Shown: piece by piece, positions 35,258 through 48,984 of the stretch
Numbering within the stretch: the stretch's first letter is position 1
How the letters are laid out: each line of letters opens with the position of its first letter
Assembly: GCA_013407085.1 (NCBI GenBank)
Contig: JACCGJ010001833.1
Location: 1 to 64,000 of the forward strand
Direction of reading: 5' to 3'
DNA length: 64,000 nt
Origin: Atriophallophorus winterbourni
Taxonomy: Eukaryota > Platyhelminthes > Trematoda > Plagiorchiida > Microphallidae
Made by a program: the position numbers and the translations under genes
The notes under the pieces: generated by a model
Database searches by the model: none
Told to the model about the DNA's origin: nothing
The model's input: only the letters and a program-made list of their open reading frames with translations

Positions 35258-36784
35258 AAAATAATCTCATGGTTTTCGTTGATAATCCTTGCGTAATTGA
35301 GCTTCATTGACGTTAAAACGTACGTGATGTGCGAACTGAATGACTCCAGTAATCTGTTTAAAATGTATCCAGGATTGCATCTAGGTCAAGCACTGAAATG
35401 CATCACATTAGGAAAATTTCATGTGTAAAAGGACTGTGCGATATAATGTGTGCGCTCTGTGAATGACGAAATATGCATATTAGGATTTAACAATTGGACA
35501 TTTGTAACGAGGCTAAAAGTACCGTCTACTCATGGTGTTCGTAATATAATTTTAGGTAAGTTCGAGACATTTGTCTTTGCAGTATTCGTAAGGTTTTGTT
35601 TTCGATTAGTAGGTATTTACACTGTTTGCCACAACAATTTTCTCAGCTATATTCTGTTTGAAGTTTAAGCAAGCAGCTTACGTAAATATGAATTGAACTA
35701 CATCAAAACTAATGATATATATGACCAAAGTAATATGTTGCTCAAATCCTCATCTCGTAGATAATATAGGATATAGAGATATATATAGATAGGAATATAT
35801 ATATATAGATATATATTATATATTCAAAGACCCTGCATCAGCTGAAAAACTCCCAAAAGTCAGTACCATATATAATTAATTTTATCAGCTAGTTTGTTTC
35901 ACTGATACTTGCTACACGCTTGAAAGTCCATCTGTGACCTGGACCGTTTTCACGCTGATCAGAATAAAATCGGCTAATTGATCTTTTCTGACTAACAAGA
36001 CTTGGCAACCCAAGGATTACAAAAGGCTGTTAATGATCCATTAGATGAGTTGTTTCATTGTTACTTAATCACATTCTCTGTTTGAACCTCGATCTAATAA
36101 AGCTTTTGCGTCAGAATCGAAACGTTACCCAAAAATCACTAACTCATTGTTTTGAATTTATTTCTATGAAAATTACTACAACTCAATCGGTCATAAACAA
36201 TCTTTTTTCCGAATGTTCGAACATGTTACTCACTGTTAGTTAAAGCTTACACGATCAAACTGTTTTTAATCCAGTAAATCACCTACGTAATACGTAAATT
36301 TGGAGTGGTTGTTTTTATCATTTCGCTTGAACTTCACTCGACACGCAGCGCAGATTGATGTTTACTTTGTAAGCAATATGTTGAATTTGGTGTAAACAAA
36401 ACAAACGTTTTTTTGGCATGAATTCGAAAGAAATTATGATAAGTCACACTTGATTTGTCTCTCATAATAATTACGTGCAATTTTCAAATTTTAATAAAAT
36501 TAGATTATTTGGAAACAGAATGAATTTCGTTCGAATTTGAAGTTCTAACCTGCTAAATAAATAGTAAAAATATGAAATATTTCATGGATAATTGCTCTGT
36601 GATCGCACAGCTGATGACTGTTGGTAATGATTCAGAACTCTATTAGGTGTTACCATATATTACGCATCTCAATCAAACTCTCAGAATCAAACCTGGATGT
36701 ACGTTTTCAGGAGATGTTCCCAGTACCCAAATGAATCTTCACTTAATCATAATAAAGCTGAAACGTTTAATTAATAAATGACAG
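35258..36784. other. AT-rich DNA with GATA/TA simple repeats
   Basis: Immediately right of the gap there is no LINE sequence, so the element's 5' end must lie in the gap. A simple repeat of TA and GATA units occupies 35757-35824. No gene was recognised. Confidence 0.5.
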
Positions 36785-39120
36785 TGGTTCTGAGCGTGAC
36801 TAAGATTGGAGTTGTTATTGGCCTCGTTTGGTCGATATTGATCATGGATGTACATCACGAGCGCATGATGTTTTCATACTACCCAGATTTTAAAATGAAT
36901 AAACAGTACGATTTAGGAGGAACAATCTCCGCATTGCTAACAACAGGAGAGAGAACTCGGACGACCGATTTCATTTACAAGCCGATCTACGATTAGAGAG
37001 TGATTATCTGCTTACAGACTGCGCTGTACTCAGTGCAAAAGTGTTTGTACCGCAAGCGCGGTGTACACAATGTTCTATTTTCTGATTACGTTTCAGTATA
37101 GATCAGATCTTCCAAATTACGACAGTTTTCCATTAAATACACATGACGCAAACAACGTAGGCGGCGCTATATCGGTAGAGTGTACGTGCTGTGTAAATCA
37201 GTTTTAGAAAGCATTGCAGCATTTAATATTTATTCCACCCACGATATATTTGCTCGTTAAATGGAAAGCATTTAACTTCGGAAAATGTTTTACGTGAATG
37301 ATACACAAGGCCTACGAAGTGGGTGGTCAATTGAAATTACTTATCTAATCGTAAGGTCACCTTCGAGAGCATTGATGTCACTTTTGACTTCCTGTTTTTC
37401 ATTCACACTACATTAAAATAAGTTCATATTCCTTTCTGTCCGCATGATCACAATAGCGTGGTAGACACGTCGCAAAAGGTTGAACGTGCCATGTTGACCA
37501 GCTTTAACAAGCTCTCCAGCATTTCTTAATTTGTCCATCCACCAGATTTTCAAAAATTGACGATGCTTTTCAGACTACCAGCTTTCGATTGTATCTTACG
37601 TAAATAGTCCATTTTCACTGCTGTAAAGTTAAGCATACAGTTCGCACGCGCCCTACACCATCATATTTTTATTTGCGGTCAATTTGCGGTTATTCCAGAT
37701 ACGAGAATTTAAATATGACGAACAGTAGTTGCAGTACCAACCCGCCTATTATTTTCAATGTTTTACGAGATGTAATGAACAATGGTTGAATGAAGATATG
37801 TAAACGCTATACTGTTCAAGCTGGAAATTTTCAGCGGTCATTATGAGATGTAATGGAGAAACTTGACAAACAACTTTGGTATTGCTCATGCGGATTGTCA
37901 TCCAAACGTAATTGAATGACGAAGAAAAACATTCCATTAGGGACTGAAGCGCGCTTAGAAGTGAGCAATAATGTCGGTATCTTGAGCAAATAGCAGTTCG
38001 CGATTAACACTTTTCGTACCTTGGTTCGTGCTCTTAATCGGTACAGGTTAAATTGCTTGCCAACGCTTGCGTAGGAAAATACCTTCTGTTATCACCATAA
38101 AAGCGTGATTTAACAGCAGAGCAGAGAAAATGTCATCGCGAATTCTAATAACTTGAAAAATGCTTCCTTTGAAATGGACTGAACCCTTCATGCTAGAGTG
38201 GAAAGAAATAATGAGCTTGAGCACTCTTAGAAGGTAGCGTATGAGATTGAGCATTTTTAAAGTATTCTCCATGCTGAAGTTGTCGAATGCCATTGTTAAA
38301 AACCGTGTACATCGGCGAACGCTGTTTCTGACACTTTTCTTGAAGTTATATCAGATAGAAGATCCTGTTAACGGTTGATCGTCCACTACGGGAGACATAA
38401 TGTGATTTAGAGTAAACTCTATCAGCAAATACTTGTACACGCATCTGTAAAAGTTTAGCAAACAATTTGCTCATAACATTTGCAAGATTTATTCCTCAGT
38501 AAAAGCGATCACCTTTATTTTTAATAAGCGTGATATCTTGTCGTCTGCATCTATTGTGGGCCACAATCCTCCTGACAACACTGAAAAAACGAATGGTGAT
38601 GTGGCTATAATATTGATATTCTACATTATTTGATGTGCTCATATGTAATTCTTTCTTCATCATGGGCCTTCCCGCTCGATTGTTATTGTTTTATTGAGCT
38701 CATTGAGAGCAAGGGTTATTATGTTGTTCAATAGTTGGTAATCGGTTAGCATTTTCGAGTGAATGAGGTAGAACCGTGCTATTCTCAGAGTAGAGAAAGG
38801 AGTAGTGCACAACCCATTTTCCCATCTGCTGAGTATTGTCGATGATCAAATTAACAGATACTGCCTTAATGGAACACGTTCTAGTATCGTTGGACCAATG
38901 TCTCTCTTGATTTTATCATACATAACGCCAACATTACGAGTATCCGCATCTTTTTGAATGTAGATGTACTCAAATCGCAGAGCAAGATGATTTTCGCATA
39001 TGTAAGTGACGTCTATCCTTAGTTTGGCAGCCAATTTGGCACTGTGATATCTAATACAGAGAAGCTTGTTCTTGCGCAGACAAGTGAATGGCCAGTGTCG
39101 CAGTCTGCGCTTGATTTTCA
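36785..39120 (-). mobile_element. LINE C: second copy of the LINE B family, internally duplicated
   Basis: Long stretches align with LINE B: the 3' region (GTTGTTATTGGCCTCGTTTG, GATTTAGGAGGAACAATCTC), the C-terminal region, the RT core near 38048-38420 and a linker-like piece at 38846-39121 (ADTRNVGVMYDKIKRDIGPT). The segment of LINE B at about 14085-14250 is represented twice, at 37134-37300 and 37450-37610, so at least two insertions or an internal duplication are present. There are stops throughout. It is much more diverged than LINE B. Confidence 0.8.
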
Positions 39121-39779
39121 AGACGTTCCAGGTTTCTAGTTTTAGAGCTGATATGTGTTGTTTAATAATTCGTTTCGCTGGTGCGGAAAAAATACAGTGT
39201 ACTATTCGGTTGGTTCCTAATCACCATGCACTCAATAAGGATGGCAGACCTAGGCAAAACAGCAACATTTTATCTGAGGGATTACTAGTTTGAGGCGGGC
39301 GGTAGGCGTTTAATCAGACATGAGGATAACTTCCATTGTCAAAAGCAGCCCAGGCGCTGAACTCTAAGACGGTCGAACCATAGATTTTGACAGATAACTG
39401 CTGCATCCAGCGTTATTATCCACAGAAGCAAAAGAATTGGCCTTTCAAATTGTGTCCTGAGATGTCCGCCCGAGCATTCGATTATGGAGAACTAGTTCTT
39501 GCACATGTAACAAGAGCTCCCTCTCCACGGCACTGGAACCAAAGGAACAACAGGGTTGTTTCATTTGGACTGGGTTTTGATACATCTGGTGAGATTGCCA
39601 GGAAGAAAATAAATTTTACTTCGAACTGATTTTCGGGAATCGAGCTTCGGATGTTTCCTCTAAGTTGTCTTCTGAAGCCTTTTCCACGATCAAGATAAAG
39701 GTTTTCCTTCCACTACTTAAACCGCCTTCATTGACAAACAAGCTCCACCTGCTTGAAGTAAATGGTTATGATGCTCCAG

Positions 39780-39960
39780 TCAGCCGCTTTAACACCTCCT
39801 CCTGTCATTAGAAGCAGGTCTAATTGGCCACACAGTACTATGTGTGCAGGTCAGGAGCTGGGCTTGTCTGTGAGGAGCGATACGAGACGCATTCAATCAG
39901 AGCATTTTGGGAATTGTGAACTTATCCTTCAAACCACTTTGGCCTTGTCAACCTTGGAAA
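39780..39960 (+). mobile_element. LINE endonuclease start remnant (tentative)
   Basis: The plus frame reads RSRSNWPHSTMCAGQELGLS and SDTRRIQSEHFGNCEL, loosely matching the start of LINE apurinic endonucleases (RSNRPERRTALVARELA, SETRFSEQGQL). GC content is higher than the surroundings from 39300 to 40000, supporting inserted DNA. The match is short. Confidence 0.35.
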
Positions 39961-40139
39961 TCTCAGAAAAGTTTATTTCCCGCAAATACCTGGTACAAGT
40001 TTCACAATTATCTGCCAATAATTACTGCAATACTTGGTGATATATATTCATTAGGAATCACGCTGACACCAAATATGACGATTATTTTTCAAATAAATGT
40101 TCTAAGTACGAATCCCACTGGGTGAAATATTTTGGGAAA

Positions 40140-43100
40140 TGGGCTTAACCAAGATCGCCACGGTAACCAACTGTTAATTAGGCCCAAATAATATTCTGAG
40201 AACTAACCGTGAAATCTTATCACATGCACCGCTCGGCGCAAAATGAATCTGGAGATAACAATTGCTCTACAAGCCATCATGCATGATCAGCTGTAAATAA
40301 CATAAAAACTGTTTAAGCCTGATATTGAACTATAATTTCTTCACAAAAATTGAATATAATTTCATCCGTTGCCAAATATTTACATCAATTGTTTTCACAT
40401 TCGTAGTAATAAAACTCGACCGGTTTTAGTCACATTGCTCAAGGGTCAAGTAACATTGCTCGTTATTTACACGACTTTATCGTTAAGTCTAACAAGTAAG
40501 CTTTACAACGCAGTTCAGTCGCATTTATAATTTAGACACACGAACCTTGTATGTCTTCAAATGTTATTCGAGTGCAATTTTTATGCAGGTCTCTTCTACT
40601 GACTAACAGCCTCACTTAATTTTCGGCTAGTTTAATGTTCAAACACAAATACTTGAGACTCATCATTCACATCTCGAGTGCTCAATGGGTAATTGGGAGA
40701 GCAATGGTGGCGAGCGAGGCAATTATTGATTTTGCTGGTAAAGTGGTGATATTCAAGTAAACCAAGACTGAGAATTTAATGTCGTCTAACATCGGGAAAT
40801 AAAAAGAAAGCAGTTTCAATTTTTCAAAAGATCAACTGTATATCAGTGTTGAAATCAGAAAGTAAACGTTTTCGGAGTGCCGCACTTGCAGTAAAAAGAG
40901 GTTTGTGAAAAATATATAAAGTGATTGATTTTAAGACAATGTTGCCCCCCATCGCTTACTTCAGAGGCAGTGTGACGTGTCATCTCCGAGATAGTGAACT
41001 GCAGTTACTGCTCTAGAATACTGAACGTAGAGCACACCACCAGCACCTAAATAGCGTGTTTTCAGAACCTGGGTATTAAATTGTATTTGTCGATTGACCG
41101 CTATTGGATTTGCATGATCAAATTTTCCTGTGCTCGCGTTTTACACGAATGAATGTAAGCCATAAATATTAACGCTGAATTTATCTCGGAGATATTTTCT
41201 ATTTTCACATTAAATAGGAGTACACATTGAAAAATATTTAAATGTCGCCCATCAATTTTTCTAATATTAATAAGCAATACATTCTCCGCTAATATTCAAA
41301 ATTTATAGGTATCCTAAGTACAAAGAATAACTGTATATATTCGCTAAATCAGTTAAGGAATCTAAATATTTAATAGTGATAATTTTGAAATATGTATGGC
41401 CACTCTGGATGAGGTTCATCTGATGGTTACAGCACATCTTGACTGCATGATTTCGCGTGAGAGTGAGGAACATTTTATAACGATTCCATTGGTGAAGTAA
41501 TTAAAATGTCTCTTCAGAAGAAAATGTGGAAAAGCAGAAAATTATGAATTGTTTAAACCCGCGTTTGAGTCTGCAACAATTCCTATAGCTCCATTAAGAA
41601 TTTAATAAAAGTTTCCTAACCAAGCAACTATGCTAACTTAGACCAAATTAGCACATACGAAATTCGGTGAAAACTGTAATGTAATGATTTGAAACGTTTT
41701 GGGATTGATTTATCGAAGCTAAAGTTTATTATTTAGATTGCACAGTGCACTGGCATACAATTCTGATTTGTGCTACAAGTATTTAAAATTAACCATCCAA
41801 ACGTGATCTGGTGACGTTATCATATTTTTATAACCACTTTCATTTGAGCACAATATGCTAACCACAAATTTGTGTTTTACGAAAAATCTCAGTAATTGAC
41901 TTTAGTTCTGATGTTATCAACCATACCAACAGCACAATAGCAGCACTTTGATAGAGACGAATTCCTTGTTTCAGGCCGTATGAGTTAATACTATCTACAT
42001 ATATAATACGTTGGCACGTAGACACAACATTTATTGTCTCAGGCTGGATTTTCTAGACTACTATTCACAAGCAAAGATTCCATATATAATAAAGGCATTG
42101 TGGATCACAAATATTTCTCCAAGAATTTCAGCAGTACTGAAATCCAGCTGTCATAAAATCGTACAATTTTTTCACGCCTATGATTGAAATTTTCTCTCGT
42201 ATACATAAAGCCTTATCGCACACTTGCTTTGCAATATTTGAACTAATTTATTTTTCGCAACTGCTAATAGACAAACTGGAAGCTGACATGCTGCATTCGT
42301 ACAAGCTTTCATCTGCACACATTCTGCGTTTATATTTTGTTACGTTCTGTACAACTCAATATTCGCTTACGTCTGTCAATAATGCCAGCCGTATTTTGAA
42401 ATTGTTTGGTGATTTTTTCACCTATTCATCGAATACAACTAACCCTAGTAGTTATTATAGCCATCATGTTCACTTAATGTTAACTGTGTTAATTAATATG
42501 GTTCATGCCAATAAAGTTACACATCAGTGTTCAGATTTCGGATTCGCTTACTGTCGATTAAAGCCGTAGACGGGGGGATTGGGATGAAGAACATTGTCCA
42601 TGTTATGGTACAATTTTTCGCTGTATACTTGCTTATTTTGCACAGAAAAATAAACTTGAGCCTGCATTCTTTTACCCGTTTTCTGTCATTAAATTTAAAG
42701 TCAGTCTTCCTGTAACAGAACAACAAATTTGTTGATCACTACAATTTTCGCTCCCGTTTCATTCAAAGTATTAGTTATTAATCTGCATTCGATAATATTT
42801 GTTAACTCTGAAATATTTCAATTTTAATAAAGCAGGCAGACAGCTCATTATGCAATGAACGCTTCAGATCTCCTACCGTTAGGCAGTATAACATGCAGTG
42901 TTCAGTTTGCTTACAAAATAACAATCTTTCGTTGTAAAAACCGAAAATTAATTGTAAAGTTATCTGCTTTAATTAAAATCGATGCATTTTCAGTGCTCTA
43001 CTTTTCGAACGACTACTCTTATTTTGGCTCTGAATTAGAAAACCTACATCTCACGAAGTCTTTAAAATTTTGGATGAAATTTTAATTCTTATAATTTTTC

Positions 43101-45050
43101 AAAATGTATACCTTTTATTTTTTGATTCATAACAAGCTTTTGATGTTGACGTATTTTGCTTATTTTCATTTTCCCCCAACTCTCGAGGAAAATACAATAA
43201 ATCATTGCTCAAAAACGTTCTGCAAAAATGTGACCCCATGAGTTCTAGCTACCCGTCACTTCCGGCTTGAAAGCATGGATTGCTTCACTCTGTTCAATAG
43301 ACAAAACATTTCGCAACATGGATCTCGTTTGATCTAGTCAGGAAATGTTGGAAAAAACGGAAAAATGAGCAACTGCATCCGAAAGGAATGTGATCAAAGT
43401 TTAAACAGGAAACGGGATTAATTGAATTGTAACGAAAAATGATGTAGAAAGTTTGTGGTGGGTTGTCAAAAACCGGTAGTTTTAAACATTTGTTCATCCC
43501 CAGCTCGGTTATCGTTTTCAGTTTAGATTGATGTACTGTTAGACAGTGGCTGTTTGCATGAAACTATGTTTAATGCGATTTTAGCATTTTTCGAAAATAT
43601 TCAAAATTTGGCTTAGCGCTAAACATGAATGCACAAAATAAATTGTGAACGAATTTTCAGAAAATGTACATATCATGTGAACGTGATAAACCTCACCGTA
43701 AATGTTCAGTATGAAGTTACGTCAAACAAGATATTTCAAAACAAATGAAATAAATGTAGACCGATACAGAGACCTTCTGTAATTCAATATGTAAGTCTTT
43801 TGTTGAGTCTATGTAGAAGATTTGTTTTTCAGGAGATCGTCTTGCAGCGTGTGAAGAATATCACTGGTGATAATTCTGATAATTCATCCGCACGATGCAA
43901 AGTATTTTACATGAAAAGTTTTTGATTTTTCCCCACAAACAGAGTTTGCTTCTGAAATGATCCCGATACAACGTTTGGACACCATGAAATCTTTCGCAAG
44001 GATGACAGGAAATATAATAAGTGGAGAGTACAAAATTTGAGATAATATACACGAGAAGATAATGTGTATTTGAAAATATTCGTGATAAATCAATTATGGC
44101 TGAACGTCAAGAGATCGAACCGGTGTAGCCAAGATATCTAATAAATTTCTCTCTAGTAAGCTCTGCAGGCTCCAGTCTAAATAATCTTGCAAATTTTAGG
44201 AATGCTTGAAGTCGTTCATCACGCCGATGAGTAAAAACACGTTCAACACATTGTGATCTTTATACCTCGAGATTACGCAGCGGACTGTGATAGTACGCTG
44301 TCTTCTCATAAACACCACAACTCTTTACATGATAAATTTGGGATCACACTGATGCTAATAAATTGATTCACGTTCTCTATAACACTACACGGTGCGGTTT
44401 CTAATTGCTCTGATAAAAATAATACTGTTTCTATACACTAATCAACATTAAGCTGCGTCACATTGTTCCTCCGTGAAAGTTTGGATTTTTAGATTAATTT
44501 CCAATTTGATCAGCAATGCCACGATTTACAAGCTTTGAAATTCGACTCATATAAATGGGACGAATTTCTCAGTGTTTTCAAAATAGCTCAAAGCTTTATC
44601 GCTGATTCTGTATTGAAATTAGCGCAGCTCATGCTCAAAATTTAAACACGAATACGCGATATAAGAGCGATTGGTTCCGGTGATTTTTATCTTGCGCAAT
44701 TCAAATAATCTCGTTTTGTATGTAAAACATTAGTCTTTAATTTTTATTAGTGTTAATTATGAACAGCTTTTGAATCCTTTAAATATATTTTCATTAAATG
44801 GGTTGAAATGCACGCATGTTATCGTTTAGTAACATAGTTTAAATATAAGTTCTTTCACAAATTACACACGAATTTTGTGTGCTTTCCGTTGTAGAACGAA
44901 ATAGTCATTTGAACTATTGAAGCTTCATGAACGTTTGCAGCGAGGATACCGTAACTTGACAAATTAAAAATTACAGTTTAAGATTGGTGGTCTATAGACA
45001 AATATAATAAGGGGAAAAATTGGCATCTCAAGGAATTCAAAGCCAAATAG
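40140..45050. other. AT-rich non-coding DNA
   Basis: About 5 kb without a recognised gene. The open frame 42180-42569 plus (129 codons) has no recognisable motif, splice context or composition bias. Confidence 0.5.
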
Positions 45051-45229
45051 CGTTTCAGGTCCTAGAATCTATGACGGCATTGAGCTTCAATTTGACTACA
45101 CACGCGCCTTCAGCAATCTCACCGTTTCCCAGTGCAAATATGAATTGCGTCCAGATACCACCATGTGATCAAACGTTCTACGATGGCTTCTACTACGTAA
45201 AGAATTTGTCAAGATTAAAGAAAGAATAG
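45020..45229 (+). pseudogene. Coding-like patch, unrecognised, probably frameshifted
   Basis: A CAG acceptor-like site ends at 45058. One plus frame reads RIYDGIELQFDYTRAF then SNLTVSQCKYELRPDTTM and stops at 45165; shifting frame continues CDQTFYDGFYYVKNL. The second frame alone is open from 45020 and could end at a GTAAAG donor at 45197. The composition is more coding-like than the AT-rich flanks. I do not recognise the protein; a decayed exon or mobile-element piece are both possible. Confidence 0.3.
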
Positions 45230-46431
45230 TTATAGAAAGTTTTATATCTATTGCATATAGAAATATTTAATTTCCCAACCACCGACCAATAGTGCCGTGG
45301 ACGAATCGCAATCCAAAAATCGTTAGTTAATTCCCGAACAACGTAAATCACCTAAACTGACTTACCTTTTGATTTTCTGGTTCTAATTAGGAGAATGTAA
45401 ATAAAACATACTATGCTTTAAATCGCCACAAGCTTTCCTGAACGTGTTCACCATAATTCGTAGTTAGTATGTGGCCAGCAGCATAAAAGTGTTAAACCAA
45501 AGCTGCTCTATAATCACGTCTTCCAGGGATTTAAGTCAGTAAGATTATTTTATATTTGTATATACCTTTAGTCATATTATATCACACACACAAAAAGTTT
45601 ATTATGTAATCGTAAAACGCAATACAAGCGGACCTACGTGTTATGCCATTTAAGTTACGACCAACACTTTACCGTGACACTACCACAGACAACATGAATG
45701 AAGTCATTGCAACAGGGACTTATTAAACACATTGAACATTAGAAAAAGTATTATCTATCAATGCATACATAACATTATTTATGAACAAAATGTTTGCTAC
45801 TTTAAAAATGGAACATCGCGATATCGATTCGAAAATGAAAGCTGTTAATGAAAGTCAAGTTATCGAGGAAACATTTTTAACGGCTGATGGTTGAGACATG
45901 CAAATCCTGGAAACGAACTGCCATTTATTGGTTAAATTGAAAATCGTCTGACTCAGTCATGACAACAGGTTTTCATCGATTTCGCTATAAACACACCAAC
46001 GTTTCATTTGTTTTTTTGTTTTTATTATCAACCTCAGCAACTCGCTTTTTCCGGGGATAAGCTAAGACCTCATATTTTGAATTTGTCGTTGTCCTGTAAA
46101 TACAAACCATGTCCACTCACAACACACTGGACACTGGACGTTGGGCTTCTGCTTAACGTTCAGTTCCGCCTTTGTTCTGCTTTCGAGAATTTTAGGTTAA
46201 GAATAACGCATTGATTAATAGAACGCAACGACTGTGTATGCTATATCATCATTAACAATCGTAGACCCAAGGTTTGATTATTTCTTAACAAGTTCCACCG
46301 TATTTTTAATGAACATCACATTCAGATGATAGATAGTTCCATTTCAAATATTTTAATTTATTTAATTAACTGATATTTTAAAGCAAATTTTAATAATTCA
46401 AAACAGGCTCTTGGAATTCAAATTGAGTTAA

Positions 46432-46712
46432 CCTCTGTGTGTGTGATGGAAATGCATGCCAATGAGCTATTTCGTTCATGGTCATGGGTTTAAACCCTGT
46501 CTACATGAGTGTGGGCTTATGTGATTGAACAGGTTGGTCGTACCAGCCTTATCCAACAGTGGCATACAAGCGCAACTTGTTTACCATTATTTCACTGTTT
46601 CAAGCGCATGCGGATCCTGATCCTACTGTCTCTATCTGATGAGTGCAAACAGTAAGAAACGTGTCGTTGGGTGTGTGTGATGGAAATGCCTAAAAATAAG
46701 CGTTTTTGAGTT
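46432..46712 (+). repeat. Hammerhead-repeat copy 5: about 1.2 units
   Basis: One full unit begins at the post-cleavage sequence (GTGTGTGTGATGG at 46437), passes through GTCATGGGTTTAAACCC, GTCGTACCAGCCTTATCC, CGCAACTTGTTTACCAT and GATCCTGATCC to a ribozyme at 46624-46672, then restarts the same GTGTGTGTGATGG at 46671. The exact repeat distance of 234 bp gives the family's unit length. It is the best-preserved single unit in the window. Confidence 0.88.
46624..46672 (+). ncRNA. Hammerhead motif, stem II damaged
   Basis: CTGATGA (46636-46642) and GAAAC (46656-46660) are intact and the cleavage triplet GTC ends at 46665. The 3' arm of stem II is GTAA instead of GCAC, so stem II pairs poorly, and stem III is GTG rather than CGG. 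GTTGGG follows for stem I. Confidence 0.75.
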
Positions 46713-46984
46713 AACTTCTCATTAATATTTATTAAATAAACCTATTCGTTCGTGTTCCTTCACTAGTATTGTTTAACAACGTGGGATTTACATAGTAGCA
46801 AAATTTGTAATCATAAACATGATGATCAGCGGGTAACACAATATTGCAATTGATGAACATCGCGCGTGCGTTTTAGCAATATTTAATCCTGAAAATATTT
46901 TTAGATAAGTGAATATTGCTATCAAAATTCTTCTGATCATGTCCACGAATGGTTAATTTACGTTTTACAAACATTTCCATCTTC

Positions 46985-47305
46985 AAAACTCACGAGTCGG
47001 GATCTTTAGGTACTATTGAAGGGAACCGAGACCGTGATAATCGGCGGCAAGAGCGAAAAGCGAACCGGATGGCTAAAAATCACATGATGACCTGAAAAGT
47101 GGTGATAAAAGGCCGGATGTTGGACATCTGCCACCCATGAACTGATGATCTGAGATGTTTGCAGGATTAATGAATAATGAACCAGAAGTCGGCCGATAAT
47201 CGGAAGCATGCGCGAGTGTCATGTGATGTGTGCAAACAGTTCTAATATAAATAACCAGCTGTGTGATCAAAAAACAGCGTAATAAACGTTTTGATTTCCT
47301 ATATG
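46985..47305 (+). mobile_element. Possible solo LTR
   Basis: A GC-richer island contains a TATA box (TATAAATA at 47246-47253), GTGTGATC, and a polyadenylation hexamer AATAAA at 47281-47286 within 35 bp, the usual U3-R layout of a retrotransposon LTR. No integrase or gag sequence adjoins it. The ends are not defined; no terminal TG/CA or target duplication was proved. Confidence 0.4.
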
Positions 47306-48984
47306 GTAAGTAAAAACGCCACGAATCTGGTCATTGAATATTTGGAATGGAAAATTATGTTCATTATTTTACCGCTAGAAATGTGATGTGCACGAATTCC
47401 ATTCTGTTCCCTTAGTAAATTTAAAATCCTTCATATATCTGTCAGTGAGATCAGACTAACTGCTACGTTTTTTTTCAAATTCACCATTTTGCTGTATTCT
47501 TTGGTAGAGTATAAATCGTCGTTATAGATAAAATGAACAGGGTCTGAACTTATTTAACCATAATTAATCTCACAAGAATGCAACTATTACAAACCTGTCA
47601 TTTTTAATCCACGTTTTTACATTTTATCCAGCTGCTAGAACATATAATGACAGAGCTTATCTACGGTTAAATTTTCTAGAATTTGGTTTCAGGAGAAACT
47701 TTTTAGCATGGTGAAAGAGGACAAATTATACTGGATTTTTTTTCGATAATTCTCTGTTTAGCTGGAAAACACGTTTGAGAACCTTTGACAAACGTGGAAT
47801 CATGACAGGATTATAAACTGGACCGTGTTTAAGCAGCACGACTTAGCCAAAAGTAGTCCGCATTTTTATACACGCCATGTTATTTGATTATTTGCTTTTT
47901 TCTATTTGAGCGCATGAACTGAACCAATCGATTTTGACATTAATTCTCGGCATGGGTTCATAATTTGAAAGCCAATGGTTCCTAAAAACAATTCAAAGTC
48001 AAGAGAAGAATAACGGAATTTCTATACTCATACTAGAACCCATTGAGTTCATTGCCACATTACGTTCAAATTAGATTAGTTTCAAGAATATCGTGATAAA
48101 ATCTACAAATCCCTTTTCGAGGCTATGTAACGATATCTCAACTACATTCAACCATTTAAAATTATTCAAAAACGCGGGACGTTCTTTCGCTTCCCTTATA
48201 CTTTTCAGCCAAATCCATTGAAAGCCCAAGGAAATGACAGCTCAGACAACTTGATGTCGACTATTCTCACACACACTCTGGGTTGAACAGTAAGTTGCGC
48301 GAAATTCGAGGTTTCATCTACAAAAAACCACTTCGTATTTGGTAGAGAATCAATTATCCTGAATTTCACATTGCAGAATATTTAAAATCGATGGGGGAAA
48401 AATTTCATGGTGATATGAGATGATCCTAATTTCAAATGGAATCAAATTATAGACTTTAAATTTTTAATTTCGCTAGTTGTCAAACATGTTGCATACAATC
48501 TCCATCATATTTCGAATGATTTAATCAGCACTGTACGCAGTATATGAATGTGGCTACAAAACCATTTGTTTTAATTCAAAAAAGTTATAAGGTTTGCGTT
48601 TAACCCAGGCTGAACGGATTCATAACAACTCTCTACAATTTTTTTCGTGTGGTCGCAACAGGTGAAGACAATTTAATCCCTCTTTAATCCCTAATCGCTA
48701 TTTTCAGTGGTAAAAATGTTAGCTTTTGCGCCTAGTTTCAGTTTTCTCAACAAGGAGTTGATTTTTAATTGATAGCGGTTGTGGTATCTCTGATATCCCG
48801 TGTTTATATCGATTCGTTTTTACACAGAAAGCACATTCCCAACGAATAATGACACTGCTATGCATATAGCAATCGTAAATCCTATCGCAAGAATATAACA
48901 AACACGTTAACCTAATTCACCAGATCTGGACAAGACAAGACTTCGTAAAATTACCATGTATTCTAAGAAGGGTTCGGTTCGGTT
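47306..48984. other. AT-rich non-coding DNA
   Basis: No feature was recognised over about 1.7 kb. A GGTTC pentamer run at 48968-48983 abuts the next LINE fragment and may be its tail. Confidence 0.45.

Noticed and set aside
34042..35307. Very long open frames across the gap on both strands
   Set aside because: They exist only because N bases contain no stop codons; only the 34042-34257 part is real LINE sequence.
47135..47165. CTGATGA-like string as another hammerhead
   Set aside because: No GAAA box, stem II or repeat-family flanks nearby.
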